Part shown: in pieces, positions 42,509-50,580 of the stretch
Position numbering within the stretch: position 1 is the stretch's first letter
How the letters are laid out: each line of letters starts with the position of its first letter
DNA from: Deltaproteobacteria bacterium
GTDB taxonomy: Bacteria; Myxococcota_A; UBA9042
Reading direction: 5' to 3'
Assembly: GCA_020632665.1 (NCBI GenBank)
Contig: JACKFC010000028.1
Span: forward strand, 1-58,477
DNA length: 58,477 nt
Translations under genes and position numbers: made by a program
The notes under the pieces: model-generated
Database searches by the model: none
Seen by the model: the letters and a program-made list of their open reading frames with translations, nothing else
What the model was told of the DNA's origin: nothing

Positions 42509-43498
42509 ATGTCGCACAAGACCACCCTCACCGGCCTCGCCGTCGTGCTCGCCCTCGCCGCCGGCGTCTGGATCGGGACAGCCGTGGCCAAAGGCGTCCC
42601 GAGCGAGAGCGCCCTGACCTACGGCGGCGTCGTCACCGACACCGACGGCAAGCCCCCGGCCGCCGCAACCGACGTGCTCGTCACCTTCTACGACGCCGTC
42701 AGCGGTGGCGCCGCGGTCTGCGCCTCAGCCAAGACCCAAGCCGCCGCCGGCAGCGGTCGCTTCTCCATCACCCTGCCCAAGGCCTGCGCCGACGCCGTCC
42801 ACGCCAAGCAGAACCTCTGGAGCGAGGTCGCCGTCGGTCCGGCGCAGACGAAGTTGCCGCGGCAGCGCATCGGCGCGGTCCCCTACGCCCTCGAAGCGCA
42901 AGGCGCCGTCGTCGCGGCGGACGTCGACTGCAAGGGCTGCGTCGGCGTGGCGAAGATGAAGTTCGACGCCGACGTCGACCTCGGCGGAAAGGCGCTCAAG
43001 GCCGGCAGCGTCGACTTCGGTCCGGGCGCTGGCGACGAGTTGGACAGCGCGAAGGTGAAGACGCTGACGGGGGGTGGGAACGCCGATGCGTTGCATACAC
43101 ACGCCGGGTTGGGCAGTGGTGGCGGTGGGGCTACGATCAAGTTTCATGGAATTACTTCTGCTTCGTTCCAGTCCGATCCAAAGGGTGGCTACCACGTATT
43201 CACCAATGCATGTGCGCAACAATATGGGGCCTCGCGGATCTGCAGCACCGAGATGATCGAGCGGATGTTCCCGGAACCGCGGCCCCAGGCGACGGCGTGG
43301 CTCTTTGGCAGCGGAAACAATCCGAATGGGTGGAGCTTGCGGTTTGCGCCGTCGGGCGCAATCAACTGCGCCGGAAGCAACGGCTCTCCATTCACACTCT
43401 CCAGTGGCTATGGAGGGCGCGCGATGACTCCCGACGGAGCTATCGAAAGCAAACCCTGCGTTGGCACGAGCCTCCCCGTGATGTGTTGTGGACTCTGA
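42509..43498 (+). CDS. Secreted protein with tail-fibre-like HxH motif and acquired C-terminal domain
   Basis: 329 aa with a signal peptide (LAVVLALAAGVWIGTAVA), then an N-terminal domain (ALTYGGVVTDTDGKP...LWSEVAVGP...IGAVPYALEA) and the short motif NADALHTHAGL that is common in phage-tail-fibre-like and Myxococcota surface proteins. The C-terminal part (about residue 210 on) resembles a small Cys-containing carbohydrate-binding-type domain (VMCCGL end) that I cannot name. From about 43120 the DNA is visibly richer in A/T than the first part, so the C-terminal domain may have been exchanged. GCAGGAGC precedes the ATG; TAGACT at 42474-42479 is a possible -10 box. It is the first gene of a three-gene operon. 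Confidence 0.78.
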   Translation: MSHKTTLTGLAVVLALAAGVWIGTAVAKGVPSESALTYGGVVTDTDGKPPAAATDVLVTFYDAVSGGAAVCASAKTQAAAGSGRFSITLPKACADAVHAKQNLWSEVAVGPAQTKLPRQRIGAVPYALEAQGAVVAADVDCKGCVGVAKMKFDADVDLGGKALKAGSVDFGPGAGDELDSAKVKTLTGGGNADALHTHAGLGSGGGGATIKFHGITSASFQSDPKGGYHVFTNACAQQYGASRICSTEMIERMFPEPRPQATAWLFGSGNNPNGWSLRFAPSGAINCAGSNGSPFTLSSGYGGRAMTPDGAIESKPCVGTSLPVMCCGL

Positions 43499-43502
43499 TC
43501 CC

Positions 43503-44744
43503 ATGAACGTCCTCTCCCCCGCCTGCTGTTGGCTTCTCGTGTTGTTGCTTGGCTTCGTCGGCTGCGGCAGCAAGGACGATCCGCAAACCGGCGACGCTGC
43601 CGGCGACACCGCCACGTCCGACGCCACCGCAACCACCGACGTCACCCAGACCAACGACGGCGCCAACCCGGGTAGCGCGGACGCGGCGGACGACGACGCG
43701 GCGACCATGGACACCACGACCGCCGGCTGCACCACGACGGCGGATTGCCCCGGCGAAAAAGACCGCTGCATCGGCGGCACCTGCATCCCCGAGACACCCT
43801 GCCAATCCGACAAACAATGCATCGCGCTCGACATGGTCTGCGACGGCCAAGCCGGCCTCTGCGTGCAATGCCTCGCTCCCGCCGATTGTCCCAGCGGTCA
43901 GCTCTGCAAAGCGCACTCCTGCATCGCACCACCGACGCCCTGCGCCTCCTCGAAGGAATGCGGCAGCAACCAGGTCTGCGACAAGCTGCTCGGCGGCTGC
44001 GTCGAGTGCGTCTCGGCAGACGACTGCAAATCCGGCCAGCGCTGCCACGAGACGCTCTGCGTCCCGCTCGCCTGCACCCCGAACCAGACGCTCTGCGACG
44101 ACGGCACGTTGGCGATCTGCGCCGCCGACGGCAGCGGCTGGAGCAAGACGCCCTGCCCCACCGGCCAGCTCTGCGTCGGCAATGGCTGCAAGGCCCTGCT
44201 CTGCACGCCGGGCGAAGTGGCGTGCGACGGCAGCAAGATCCGCACCTGCGACAGCAGCGGCACGACTTGGCAGGACGGCGAGGATTGCGCCAAGGCCGGC
44301 GAGCTCTGCCTCGGCGGCGCCTGCGTCGCGAAGTCCTGCACCGCGGGCGCGGCGCTCTGCAAGGACGCAGCGACCCTCGCCACCTGCAAGGCCGACGGCA
44401 GCGGCTGGGGCGAAGCGCCTTGCGGCACGGGCACCGCCTGCGTCGGCACCGAATGCGTCGCGACCATCTGCACGCCCGGCGCGTCGAGCTGTGCCGGCGC
44501 CCAGGTCGCCACCTGCGACGCGACCGGCACCAAGCTCCTGCCCGGCGAGGACTGCGACAAGACCGGCAAGGACTGCAGCGCCGGCGCCTGCGTCGCGAAG
44601 CCGCCCAAGGGCTGGCAGGTCCACGGCGCCTTCCTCGGCGCGGCCGATAGCTTCGGCGGCGGCTACCGCGTCTCCGAGCAAGGCTTCGGCGGCGGCAGCG
44701 GCTGCGCCGGCGGCTATTGCGTCCACGCCAGCGTTCGCCCTTGA
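43503..44744 (+). CDS. Cys-rich surface lipoprotein (short member of the family)
   Basis: 413 aa from MNVLSPACCWLLVLLLGFVGC, where LGFVGC is the lipobox. An upstream GTG at 43488 is possible, but ATG 43503, 5 nt after the previous stop, fits translational coupling. An Asp/Thr/Ala linker follows, then Cys-rich units of about 30-50 aa (CTTTADCPGEKDRCIGGTC; later CTPGEVACDGSKIRTCDSSG, CTAGAALCKDAATLATCKADGSGW). The C-terminus GGGYRVSEQGFGGGSGCAGGYCVHASVRP is Gly-rich and has no recognised domain, unlike the large paralogues that carry a terminal module. Expected to be lipid-anchored at the cell surface. The next gene starts within its stop codon. Confidence 0.82.
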   Translation: MNVLSPACCWLLVLLLGFVGCGSKDDPQTGDAAGDTATSDATATTDVTQTNDGANPGSADAADDDAATMDTTTAGCTTTADCPGEKDRCIGGTCIPETPCQSDKQCIALDMVCDGQAGLCVQCLAPADCPSGQLCKAHSCIAPPTPCASSKECGSNQVCDKLLGGCVECVSADDCKSGQRCHETLCVPLACTPNQTLCDDGTLAICAADGSGWSKTPCPTGQLCVGNGCKALLCTPGEVACDGSKIRTCDSSGTTWQDGEDCAKAGELCLGGACVAKSCTAGAALCKDAATLATCKADGSGWGEAPCGTGTACVGTECVATICTPGASSCAGAQVATCDATGTKLLPGEDCDKTGKDCSAGACVAKPPKGWQVHGAFLGAADSFGGGYRVSEQGFGGGSGCAGGYCVHASVRP

Positions 44745-45535
44745 AGCGCGGTCGAACCCTCACGCCGGCGCTTTCGGCGCTGACCGTCGCGCTCGTCGCA
44801 AGCTCCGCACTGGTCGCGAGCTGCGCGCTGGCCGCCGCAACGCCCGATTGCCTGCCCCGCGCCGCGGCGAGCGCCCTGGCCGGCCTCGGCCGCGACGTCG
44901 ACGGGAGGGCCATCGCCCGCGCCCTGCCGATGCACCGCGACGGCGCCGACGTCTTCGACCTGCACCAATGGCTGCGCGCACAGGGCGTCGGTGTGCTGGC
45001 GCTGGCGCCCGACCTTCCCGTGCTCGAGGCGCTCGGCGCCGGCGGGGCGGAGCTGATCGTGGTCCGCCGCGTGCTCGCGGACCCACAGGCCGCCGCCGCA
45101 TCGCCGGCCCACGCCGTCCACGCCTCGCGCCGCGGCGCACCTTCCGGCTCGGCACGCGTCGTCGACCCCAACGCCGGCGCTCCCTACGTCCAGCCCTGGC
45201 CGCAGGCGCTGGCGCAGACCCACGTCGCGCTCTGGCTCTACGGCAGCGCCGCGAGCGGGCCGGGGCGGCTGCCGACCGCCCTCCGCGGTCGCCTGCACCG
45301 CGAAGACGCCGCCTTCGTCGCGACCGGCTGGCTGCGGCGCGCGGCGGAGCTGCCGGGGGACGCGGGCGCCGACGCCGACCGCTGGGCACTGCTCGAGCGC
45401 GCGATGGCGGCCTCGCCGTGGCTGCCGGCGGTGCGGTGGGCGGTTCTTCGGGCGTTGCTGCCGATGCGGCGCGACCTTGCGTTCGAAGCGCGCGCCCGGC
45501 GTTGGCCGTATTGGCCGTCGTCGGACGAACGGTGA
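44741..45535 (+). CDS. Exported C39-like peptidase-fold protein
   Basis: 264 aa from a TTG at 44741 that overlaps the previous stop as TTGA; an in-frame TTG at 44717 is an alternative. The N-terminus has a hydrophobic signal (LSALTVALVASSALVASC, possibly a lipobox). The mature part begins PDCLPRAAASALAGLGRDVD, the papain-like C39 pattern with Cys followed by Leu-Pro, and HAVHASRRG and VVDPNAGAPYVQPWPQAL supply the His and Asp of a possible catalytic triad. The C-terminal third is Arg/Leu-rich and unassigned. C39 proteins cleave leader peptides or cross-link substrates; placed after two secreted Cys-rich proteins, it may process or assemble them, but this is inference. Confidence 0.62.
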   Translation: MKRGRTLTPALSALTVALVASSALVASCALAAATPDCLPRAAASALAGLGRDVDGRAIARALPMHRDGADVFDLHQWLRAQGVGVLALAPDLPVLEALGAGGAELIVVRRVLADPQAAAASPAHAVHASRRGAPSGSARVVDPNAGAPYVQPWPQALAQTHVALWLYGSAASGPGRLPTALRGRLHREDAAFVATGWLRRAAELPGDAGADADRWALLERAMAASPWLPAVRWAVLRALLPMRRDLAFEARARRWPYWPSSDER

Positions 45536-45656
45536 CGGGGAAGAGCGACGAGAGGAACGAACGTCCTCGATTCCTCAGCGTGACGCCGCCGGCGCGCCAG
45601 CTCCAGCACGGCGAGACCATCTTTGGCGCCCCGATCGGGCCGGGGGAGGCCTGATT

Positions 45657-45998
45657 TCATGCCTTCTTCACGAACTCCGACTTCAGGGCCATCGCGCCGA
45701 TACCGGGGATCTTGCAGTCAATATCGTGGTCGCCGCCGACCAGCCGGATGTTCCGCACCTTGGTGCCGACCTTCACGACCTGCGACGAGCCCTTGATCTT
45801 GAGGTCCTTGATCACCGTGACGGTGTCGCCGTCCTGCAGCGGCGTACCGTACGCGTCGGTGATGACGACGGCGGCCGGCGCCTCCTCGGTCGTCGCGCCC
45901 GGATGCCACTCGTGAGCGCACACCGGACAGACGAGCAGATCTCGGTCTTCGTATGCATAGGTGGACCCGCAGGCCGGACAGGGTGGAAGCTGGCTCAT
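45657..45998 (-). CDS. phnA: PhnA/YjdM-family zinc-ribbon protein
   Basis: 113 aa: an N-terminal zinc ribbon (CPACGSTYAYEDRDLLVCPVC) and the YjdM C-terminal barrel (DAYGTPLQDGDTVTVIKDLKIKGSSQVVKVGTKVRNIRLV, DHDIDCKIPGIGAMALKSEFVKK). The family was named for alkylphosphonate utilisation, but the true function of YjdM is uncertain. GAGGAG lies 6 nt before the ATG. No phosphonate genes are nearby, so it is probably a stand-alone transcription unit. A cluster of GGTTCC/GGAACT inverted repeats lies 27-60 nt upstream and could be an operator. Convergent with the C39-like gene. Confidence 0.88.
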   Translation of the reverse strand: MSQLPPCPACGSTYAYEDRDLLVCPVCAHEWHPGATTEEAPAAVVITDAYGTPLQDGDTVTVIKDLKIKGSSQVVKVGTKVRNIRLVGGDHDIDCKIPGIGAMALKSEFVKKA

Positions 45999-46024
45999 TG
46001 CATTCTCCTCACGAGCGGGGACTT

Positions 46025-46058
46025 GGTTCCGGAACTGGTTCCAGCCGGAACTGATTCC
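46025..46058. promoter_or_regulatory. Nested inverted repeats upstream of phnA, candidate operator
   Basis: GGTTCCGGAAC forms a perfect palindrome core, and GGTTCC, GGAACT and GATTCC blocks recur three times in 34 nt, centred about 45 nt before the phnA start. The arrangement would suit a dimeric regulator. No -10 box is obvious. Confidence 0.4.
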
Positions 46059-46182
46059 AGGTGCTCATACTTCATCCTTGCACCTAAGCACAGTCCGCAG
46101 GTTGCTGGATTTCCGCTCGATTCGAGCCACGATCGAAAGGCGCTGAGCCCCCGGTTGGTGCACGGCAACACCGGCCCAGCCG

Positions 46183-49100
46183 ATGACGCCGGCCGCGTCG
46201 CCGCCGTCGACATGGCCCGCCCAATCTGCTTCTCTTCGGCCTCGAGTCCGCGCCCCATCGGCGGATCGAGGCGACGATGAGCAATCCGATCACAGGCGTA
46301 CCGCCCCCCTTCGCGTCCTCCGAACCGGGCTCTGGCTGCTCACGATCCTGACGCTGAGCACCGCGTGCGGCAGCGACGGCGGGACCGACGCGGGCCAGAC
46401 CAGCGGCGAAGACGTCGCCAGCGTTGCGGCCGACGCGGCGGGCGTGGATGCCGGCGAGACCTCCGGTGACGACGCGACCGTCGACAGCGCCGGTGGCCTC
46501 GACGCCGAAGACGGCGGCGATCCGGGCGATGCGCCCGACGGCGACAACGCCGCTCCAGCCTGCAAGACCTCCTTGGATTGTCCGCAGGGAACGGTCGCCT
46601 GCCTCGCCAACGTCTGCGTCGGCGGCGTCTGCCAGCCGCAATCGCTGGCCGACGGCGAGCCCTGCGACGACGACGCGCCGTGCACCGCGACGGCGATCTG
46701 CCAGGGCGGCAACTGCAAGGCCCTCACTCTGGTCGATTGCGACGACGACAACGTCTGCACAGTCGACGCCTGCGACCCGCAGACCGGCGTCTGCACCCAC
46801 GCCGCGACCGCCGGCGGCGAGCCCTGCGCCGACAACAACCCCTGCACCGAAGGCACGGTCTGCGACGGCAAGGGCTCGTGCGCCGGTGGAGCGAACGCCT
46901 GCCCCTGCGAGAGCATCCAGGATTGCGCGGTCTTCGACGACGACAACGCCTGCAACGGCACCCTCTTCTGCGATACCTCCGGCGCCAAGGGCGTCTGCGC
47001 GATCGTGCCGTCGAGCGTCGTCACCTGCGCCGGCAGCCTGCCCGGGAGCTGCATGACCAACGTCTGCGCGCCGCTCACCGGCGCCTGCGTCGACGTCCCG
47101 GTCAAGGACGGCGCCCCTTGCGACGACGGCAGCAGCTGCACCGCCGGCGAGACCTGCTCCGGCGGCGCGTGCAAGGCGGCGACGAGCCTGTGCCAATGCA
47201 CCGTCAACGCCGATTGCGCGCCGCACGAAGATGGCAACGTCTGCAACGGCACGCTCTATTGCGATACCGCGAAATGGCCCTACGCCTGCCGTCGCAACCC
47301 GGCCAGCGTCGTCCACTGCCCCAAGCCCGCGCATGCCTGCGAGGTCGCCGCCTGTGATCCGAAGACCGGTGGCTGCGCGGTCCACGCCGCGCCGGACGGT
47401 ACGCCCTGCGACGACGGCAACAGCAAGACCGTCGGCGACGCCTGCACCGCGGGGTCGTGCAAGCCCGGCACCTCGGTGGCGCAATGTACGCAGGACGCCA
47501 ACTGCGCCAAGTTCGAGGACGGCAACTTCTGCAACGGCACCCTCTTCTGCAACAAGAAAAAGGGCAGCTGCGAGATCAACCCAGCGACCGTCAAGGTCTG
47601 CCCGACCAACGCCGACGGCCCCTGCATCCACGCGCAATGCCAGCCTGCATCGGGCGCGTGCAAGATGGTCCCGCGCAGCAACGGCGCGGTCTGCGACGCC
47701 GACGACAACCCCTGCTCGTCGCAGGACGATTGCTCGAGTGGTGTGTGCAAGCCCGGCAAGAGCATCTGCGGCTGCTACACCGACGCCGACTGCAGCGGCA
47801 AGCAGGGCGCGGATCAATACATTCAATCGATGATCTGCGATACGGCGACCTATACCTGCAAGCCGGACAAGGTCACCAGCTGCGATACCAGCAGCGATAC
47901 GCCCTGCCGCAGCACCGCCTGCGATCCGGCCGACGGCCAGTGCATGGTGACACTGCTGCCGGTGGGCACGGTCTGCGCCGATCCGAAGACCTGCCAGCCC
48001 AAGCAGATCTGCAGCCAAGACGGCACCTGCGCCGCCTGCAGCGGTGTGCTCTGCGACGACGCCGACGATTGCACCGCCGATAGCTGCGACCCCTCGCTCG
48101 GCTGCGTCCACCTGTCGCTCGACTCGACCGGCACCACGCTGCTGTCCTGCGACGACGGCAACGTGTGCAGCACCGCGGACCGCTGCATCAAGGGCAATTG
48201 CGTCGGCGTGACCAAGGATTGCAGCGATGCCAACGCCTGCACCGCCGACGCCTGCGATCCGGCGCTCGGCTGCGTCTACGGCACCAGCGGCGCCGCGACC
48301 TGCGACGACGGCAGCGCCTGCACGATCGGCGATTTCTGCGTCCAAACCGTCTGCGTCCCCGGCCCGAAGCCGGCCGACTGCGACGACGGCAGCCCGTGCA
48401 CCACCGACCTCTGCATCCCGCAGGCCGGTTGCCTCTACGTCCCCGTCTTCGACGACGCTTGGTGCAGCGGCCAACCCTACGGCCGCTGCAAGGACGGCTC
48501 GTGCCAAGCGAAGCCCTGCCCGCTCGGCTACGAGGCGGTCGAGGTCGACGCCGGTGGCAGCAGCACCACGGTCTGCACCGCCGAGACGGTGACGTGGGGT
48601 CCGCGCCCGCTGACGCCCAAGGGCGTCTACCAAATCGCCGGCGAGACCGTCGTCGATACCCAGACCGGCCTCGTGTGGCAGCGCGAGGTGAGCGCCACGA
48701 CCGGCAGCAGCGCCGACGCGAACAAGGCGTGCGACGCGCTGGTCCTCGGCGGCGCCAACGATTGGCGGGTGCCGACGCTGGTCGAGCTGCAGACGCTGGT
48801 CGACTACGGCGCGGCAGACGGCGCGCCGCGCATCGACACGACGGCCTTCGCCAAGGCCAGCACGCTCGCGCTGTGGACGACGACGACCACGCTGAACGGG
48901 ACGCTCGCGATCGACTTCGCCACGGGCGCGTCGGTGCCGGGGACGGCTGCCGGGGTGGGGAGTATCGGCTGGCGCTGCGTGCGGACCGACAAGACCATCG
49001 ATCTCGGCAAGGACCTCTTCGGCCTCGCGACCGACGGCGTCGGCACGGTGAGCGGCGTCGCGGTCGGTCTGCTGTGGGAGGCCGAGGCGCTGGCTCCGAC

Positions 49101-49374
49101 CGGCACCGCCACCGCAGCCAAGGCCTATTGCGACGGCCTGGTCCTCGACGGCAATTCCGATTGGCGGCTACCCAACGTGCGCGAGCTGGTTTCGCTGCAC
49201 ACCGCGGGCGCGACCGGGATCAGCAAGCTCTTCTACGGTCCGGGCGGCCCCTTCCACTCCAGCACGAGCGACGCGGCGACCGGCCAGATCTACATGCTCA
49301 ACTTCGCCTACGGCATCGACATTGAGCGAAAGCTGGCGAGCACGGTCGGGCTCACGCGCTGCGTCCGACCGTAG
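46183..49374 (+). CDS. Large Cys-rich lipoprotein with two DUF1566 domains
   Basis: 1063 aa as read; lipobox LTLSTAC preceded by RVLRTGLWLLTI. The only in-frame start, ATG 46183, lacks a ribosome binding site and gives an unusually long pre-signal region. An ATG at 46277 with GAGG 5 nt upstream would give a normal signal peptide if the following run of six C (46305 area) were seven, so slippage or a sequencing error is possible. Residues about 120-800 are Cys-rich modules (CDDGSPCTTDLCIPQAGC; NVCNGTLYCD units). The C-terminus has two DUF1566/Lcl domains (about 810-935: VVDTQTGLVWQREV, NDWRVPTLVELQTLVDY, GWRCVR; about 945-1063: DWRLPNVRELVSL, LTRCVR). It is surface-anchored. It lies divergent from phnA and convergent with the hydrolase gene. 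Confidence 0.8.
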   Translation: MTPAASPPSTWPAQSASLRPRVRAPSADRGDDEQSDHRRTAPLRVLRTGLWLLTILTLSTACGSDGGTDAGQTSGEDVASVAADAAGVDAGETSGDDATVDSAGGLDAEDGGDPGDAPDGDNAAPACKTSLDCPQGTVACLANVCVGGVCQPQSLADGEPCDDDAPCTATAICQGGNCKALTLVDCDDDNVCTVDACDPQTGVCTHAATAGGEPCADNNPCTEGTVCDGKGSCAGGANACPCESIQDCAVFDDDNACNGTLFCDTSGAKGVCAIVPSSVVTCAGSLPGSCMTNVCAPLTGACVDVPVKDGAPCDDGSSCTAGETCSGGACKAATSLCQCTVNADCAPHEDGNVCNGTLYCDTAKWPYACRRNPASVVHCPKPAHACEVAACDPKTGGCAVHAAPDGTPCDDGNSKTVGDACTAGSCKPGTSVAQCTQDANCAKFEDGNFCNGTLFCNKKKGSCEINPATVKVCPTNADGPCIHAQCQPASGACKMVPRSNGAVCDADDNPCSSQDDCSSGVCKPGKSICGCYTDADCSGKQGADQYIQSMICDTATYTCKPDKVTSCDTSSDTPCRSTACDPADGQCMVTLLPVGTVCADPKTCQPKQICSQDGTCAACSGVLCDDADDCTADSCDPSLGCVHLSLDSTGTTLLSCDDGNVCSTADRCIKGNCVGVTKDCSDANACTADACDPALGCVYGTSGAATCDDGSACTIGDFCVQTVCVPGPKPADCDDGSPCTTDLCIPQAGCLYVPVFDDAWCSGQPYGRCKDGSCQAKPCPLGYEAVEVDAGGSSTTVCTAETVTWGPRPLTPKGVYQIAGETVVDTQTGLVWQREVSATTGSSADANKACDALVLGGANDWRVPTLVELQTLVDYGAADGAPRIDTTAFAKASTLALWTTTTTLNGTLAIDFATGASVPGTAAGVGSIGWRCVRTDKTIDLGKDLFGLATDGVGTVSGVAVGLLWEAEALAPTGTATAAKAYCDGLVLDGNSDWRLPNVRELVSLHTAGATGISKLFYGPGGPFHSSTSDAATGQIYMLNFAYGIDIERKLASTVGLTRCVRP

Positions 49375-49430
49375 TGACAGCGCCGACCGCTGATGTCGAG
49401 CCCAAACACCGATCTTCCGCGTGGCGTTTT

Positions 49431-50531
49431 TCAACGCTGGGCAGAACGCCCATGCGGACAACAACCAAGTGGTTCCCGGCGCTCGTTCGGCTGGGGCAGG
49501 TGGCGGTCGAGGAAGGGACCGACCTCGGCCCAGATCCGGCGCTGGTTGACGTCGTCGGAGAGCCAGACCTCGTGCAGCGTCCCCGGCAAGATCACGCGCC
49601 GGACCAAGCTGCTCTGCGCGGCGATCCGCTCCTGCGCAGCGATGCTGACGAGCTTGTCTTCCTCGGCCGAGAGGATCAGCGTCGGCGTCTTCAGCCGGGC
49701 CGCGAAGGCGGGAGCGTCGAAGTGCTGGACGTGGATCCACGCCGCCCGGATCCAACCTTGGGTCGGCGCGCCCAAGGCCAGCTTCGGCTCGCGGTCGATA
49801 TAGGCGTGCTGGCGGAGGAAGCGCCGCCGATCGCGGGTGAAGGGGTTGCCGTCGAATTCCCGCAGATGCTGGCCGTAGCCGCCCCCCTCGCCGGCGACGT
49901 AGTCGAGCGGCGCGGATTTGCCCCGCCACGAGACGAAGCGGACCAGCGTCCGACCGGCGGCGAGGTCGAGCAGCGGCGCGCCGACCACCACGGCGTCGAA
50001 ATCGCCGGGATGCTCGATCGCGTAGCGGACCGAGAGCCCGCCGCCCATCGATTGGCTGAGCAGCAGCCATCCCCCCGGACCGGCCTGCGCGACCTCGTGG
50101 CGGAATTGCCGCAGGTCACGAAGATAGCGGGTGAAGCTGTGGATATGGCCCTTGTGCCTATCGTCCTCGGGGTGCCCGCCGGAGAGGCCCTGGCCACGCC
50201 AATCCATCGCCCAGACGGCAAAACCGCGGTCGCGCAGGTTGCCGATCTGCTCGAGGTAGACCTCGATGAACTGGGTCCGCCCGGTGACGACGATGGCGTT
50301 GCCGCGCGGCGTGCCCCGTGCCGGAAAGCTGGCGTAGCGCAGCGCCACACCGTCGTCGGCCCGGAAGGAGCCGACCGTTCCGCCGACCGCCTCGATCGAC
50401 GGCACCTCGGTCGCCGCGACGCCGTCGATCTTGCGGATCGGCCCGGCACCGCCGCAGCCGAACAGGCCGATCGCTGCCAGCACCGCCGCTGCGCGCGCCC
50501 ACGCGCCGGCTCGATTCTCCCCTCGTCGCAT
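49431..50531 (-). CDS. Lipoprotein-type alpha/beta hydrolase (monoacylglycerol-lipase / lysophospholipase-like)
   Basis: 366 aa with lipobox AAIGLFGC near residue 26, so probably anchored in the envelope. The hydrolase core has VVTGRTQFIEVYLEQIGNLRDRGFAVWAMDWRGQGLS (oxyanion and strand motifs typical of MGL-like lipases), a nucleophile elbow LLLSQSMGGG (S-x-S-x-G instead of G-x-S-x-G), a likely acid in LSAEEDKLV and a likely His in PGTLHEVWLSDD. The reaction would be hydrolysis of a lysolipid or monoacylglycerol; the substrate is inferred from the family. Start: ATG 50531 just after a GGGGGAG. It is the last gene of a minus-strand group after two Cys-rich lipoproteins. Confidence 0.82.
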   Translation of the reverse strand: MRRGENRAGAWARAAAVLAAIGLFGCGGAGPIRKIDGVAATEVPSIEAVGGTVGSFRADDGVALRYASFPARGTPRGNAIVVTGRTQFIEVYLEQIGNLRDRGFAVWAMDWRGQGLSGGHPEDDRHKGHIHSFTRYLRDLRQFRHEVAQAGPGGWLLLSQSMGGGLSVRYAIEHPGDFDAVVVGAPLLDLAAGRTLVRFVSWRGKSAPLDYVAGEGGGYGQHLREFDGNPFTRDRRRFLRQHAYIDREPKLALGAPTQGWIRAAWIHVQHFDAPAFAARLKTPTLILSAEEDKLVSIAAQERIAAQSSLVRRVILPGTLHEVWLSDDVNQRRIWAEVGPFLDRHLPQPNERREPLGCCPHGRSAQR

Positions 50532-50580
50532 ACTCCCCCTGCGGTCCGTCGCAGGCGCAGCCTCGACCCGACCTCGTCGC

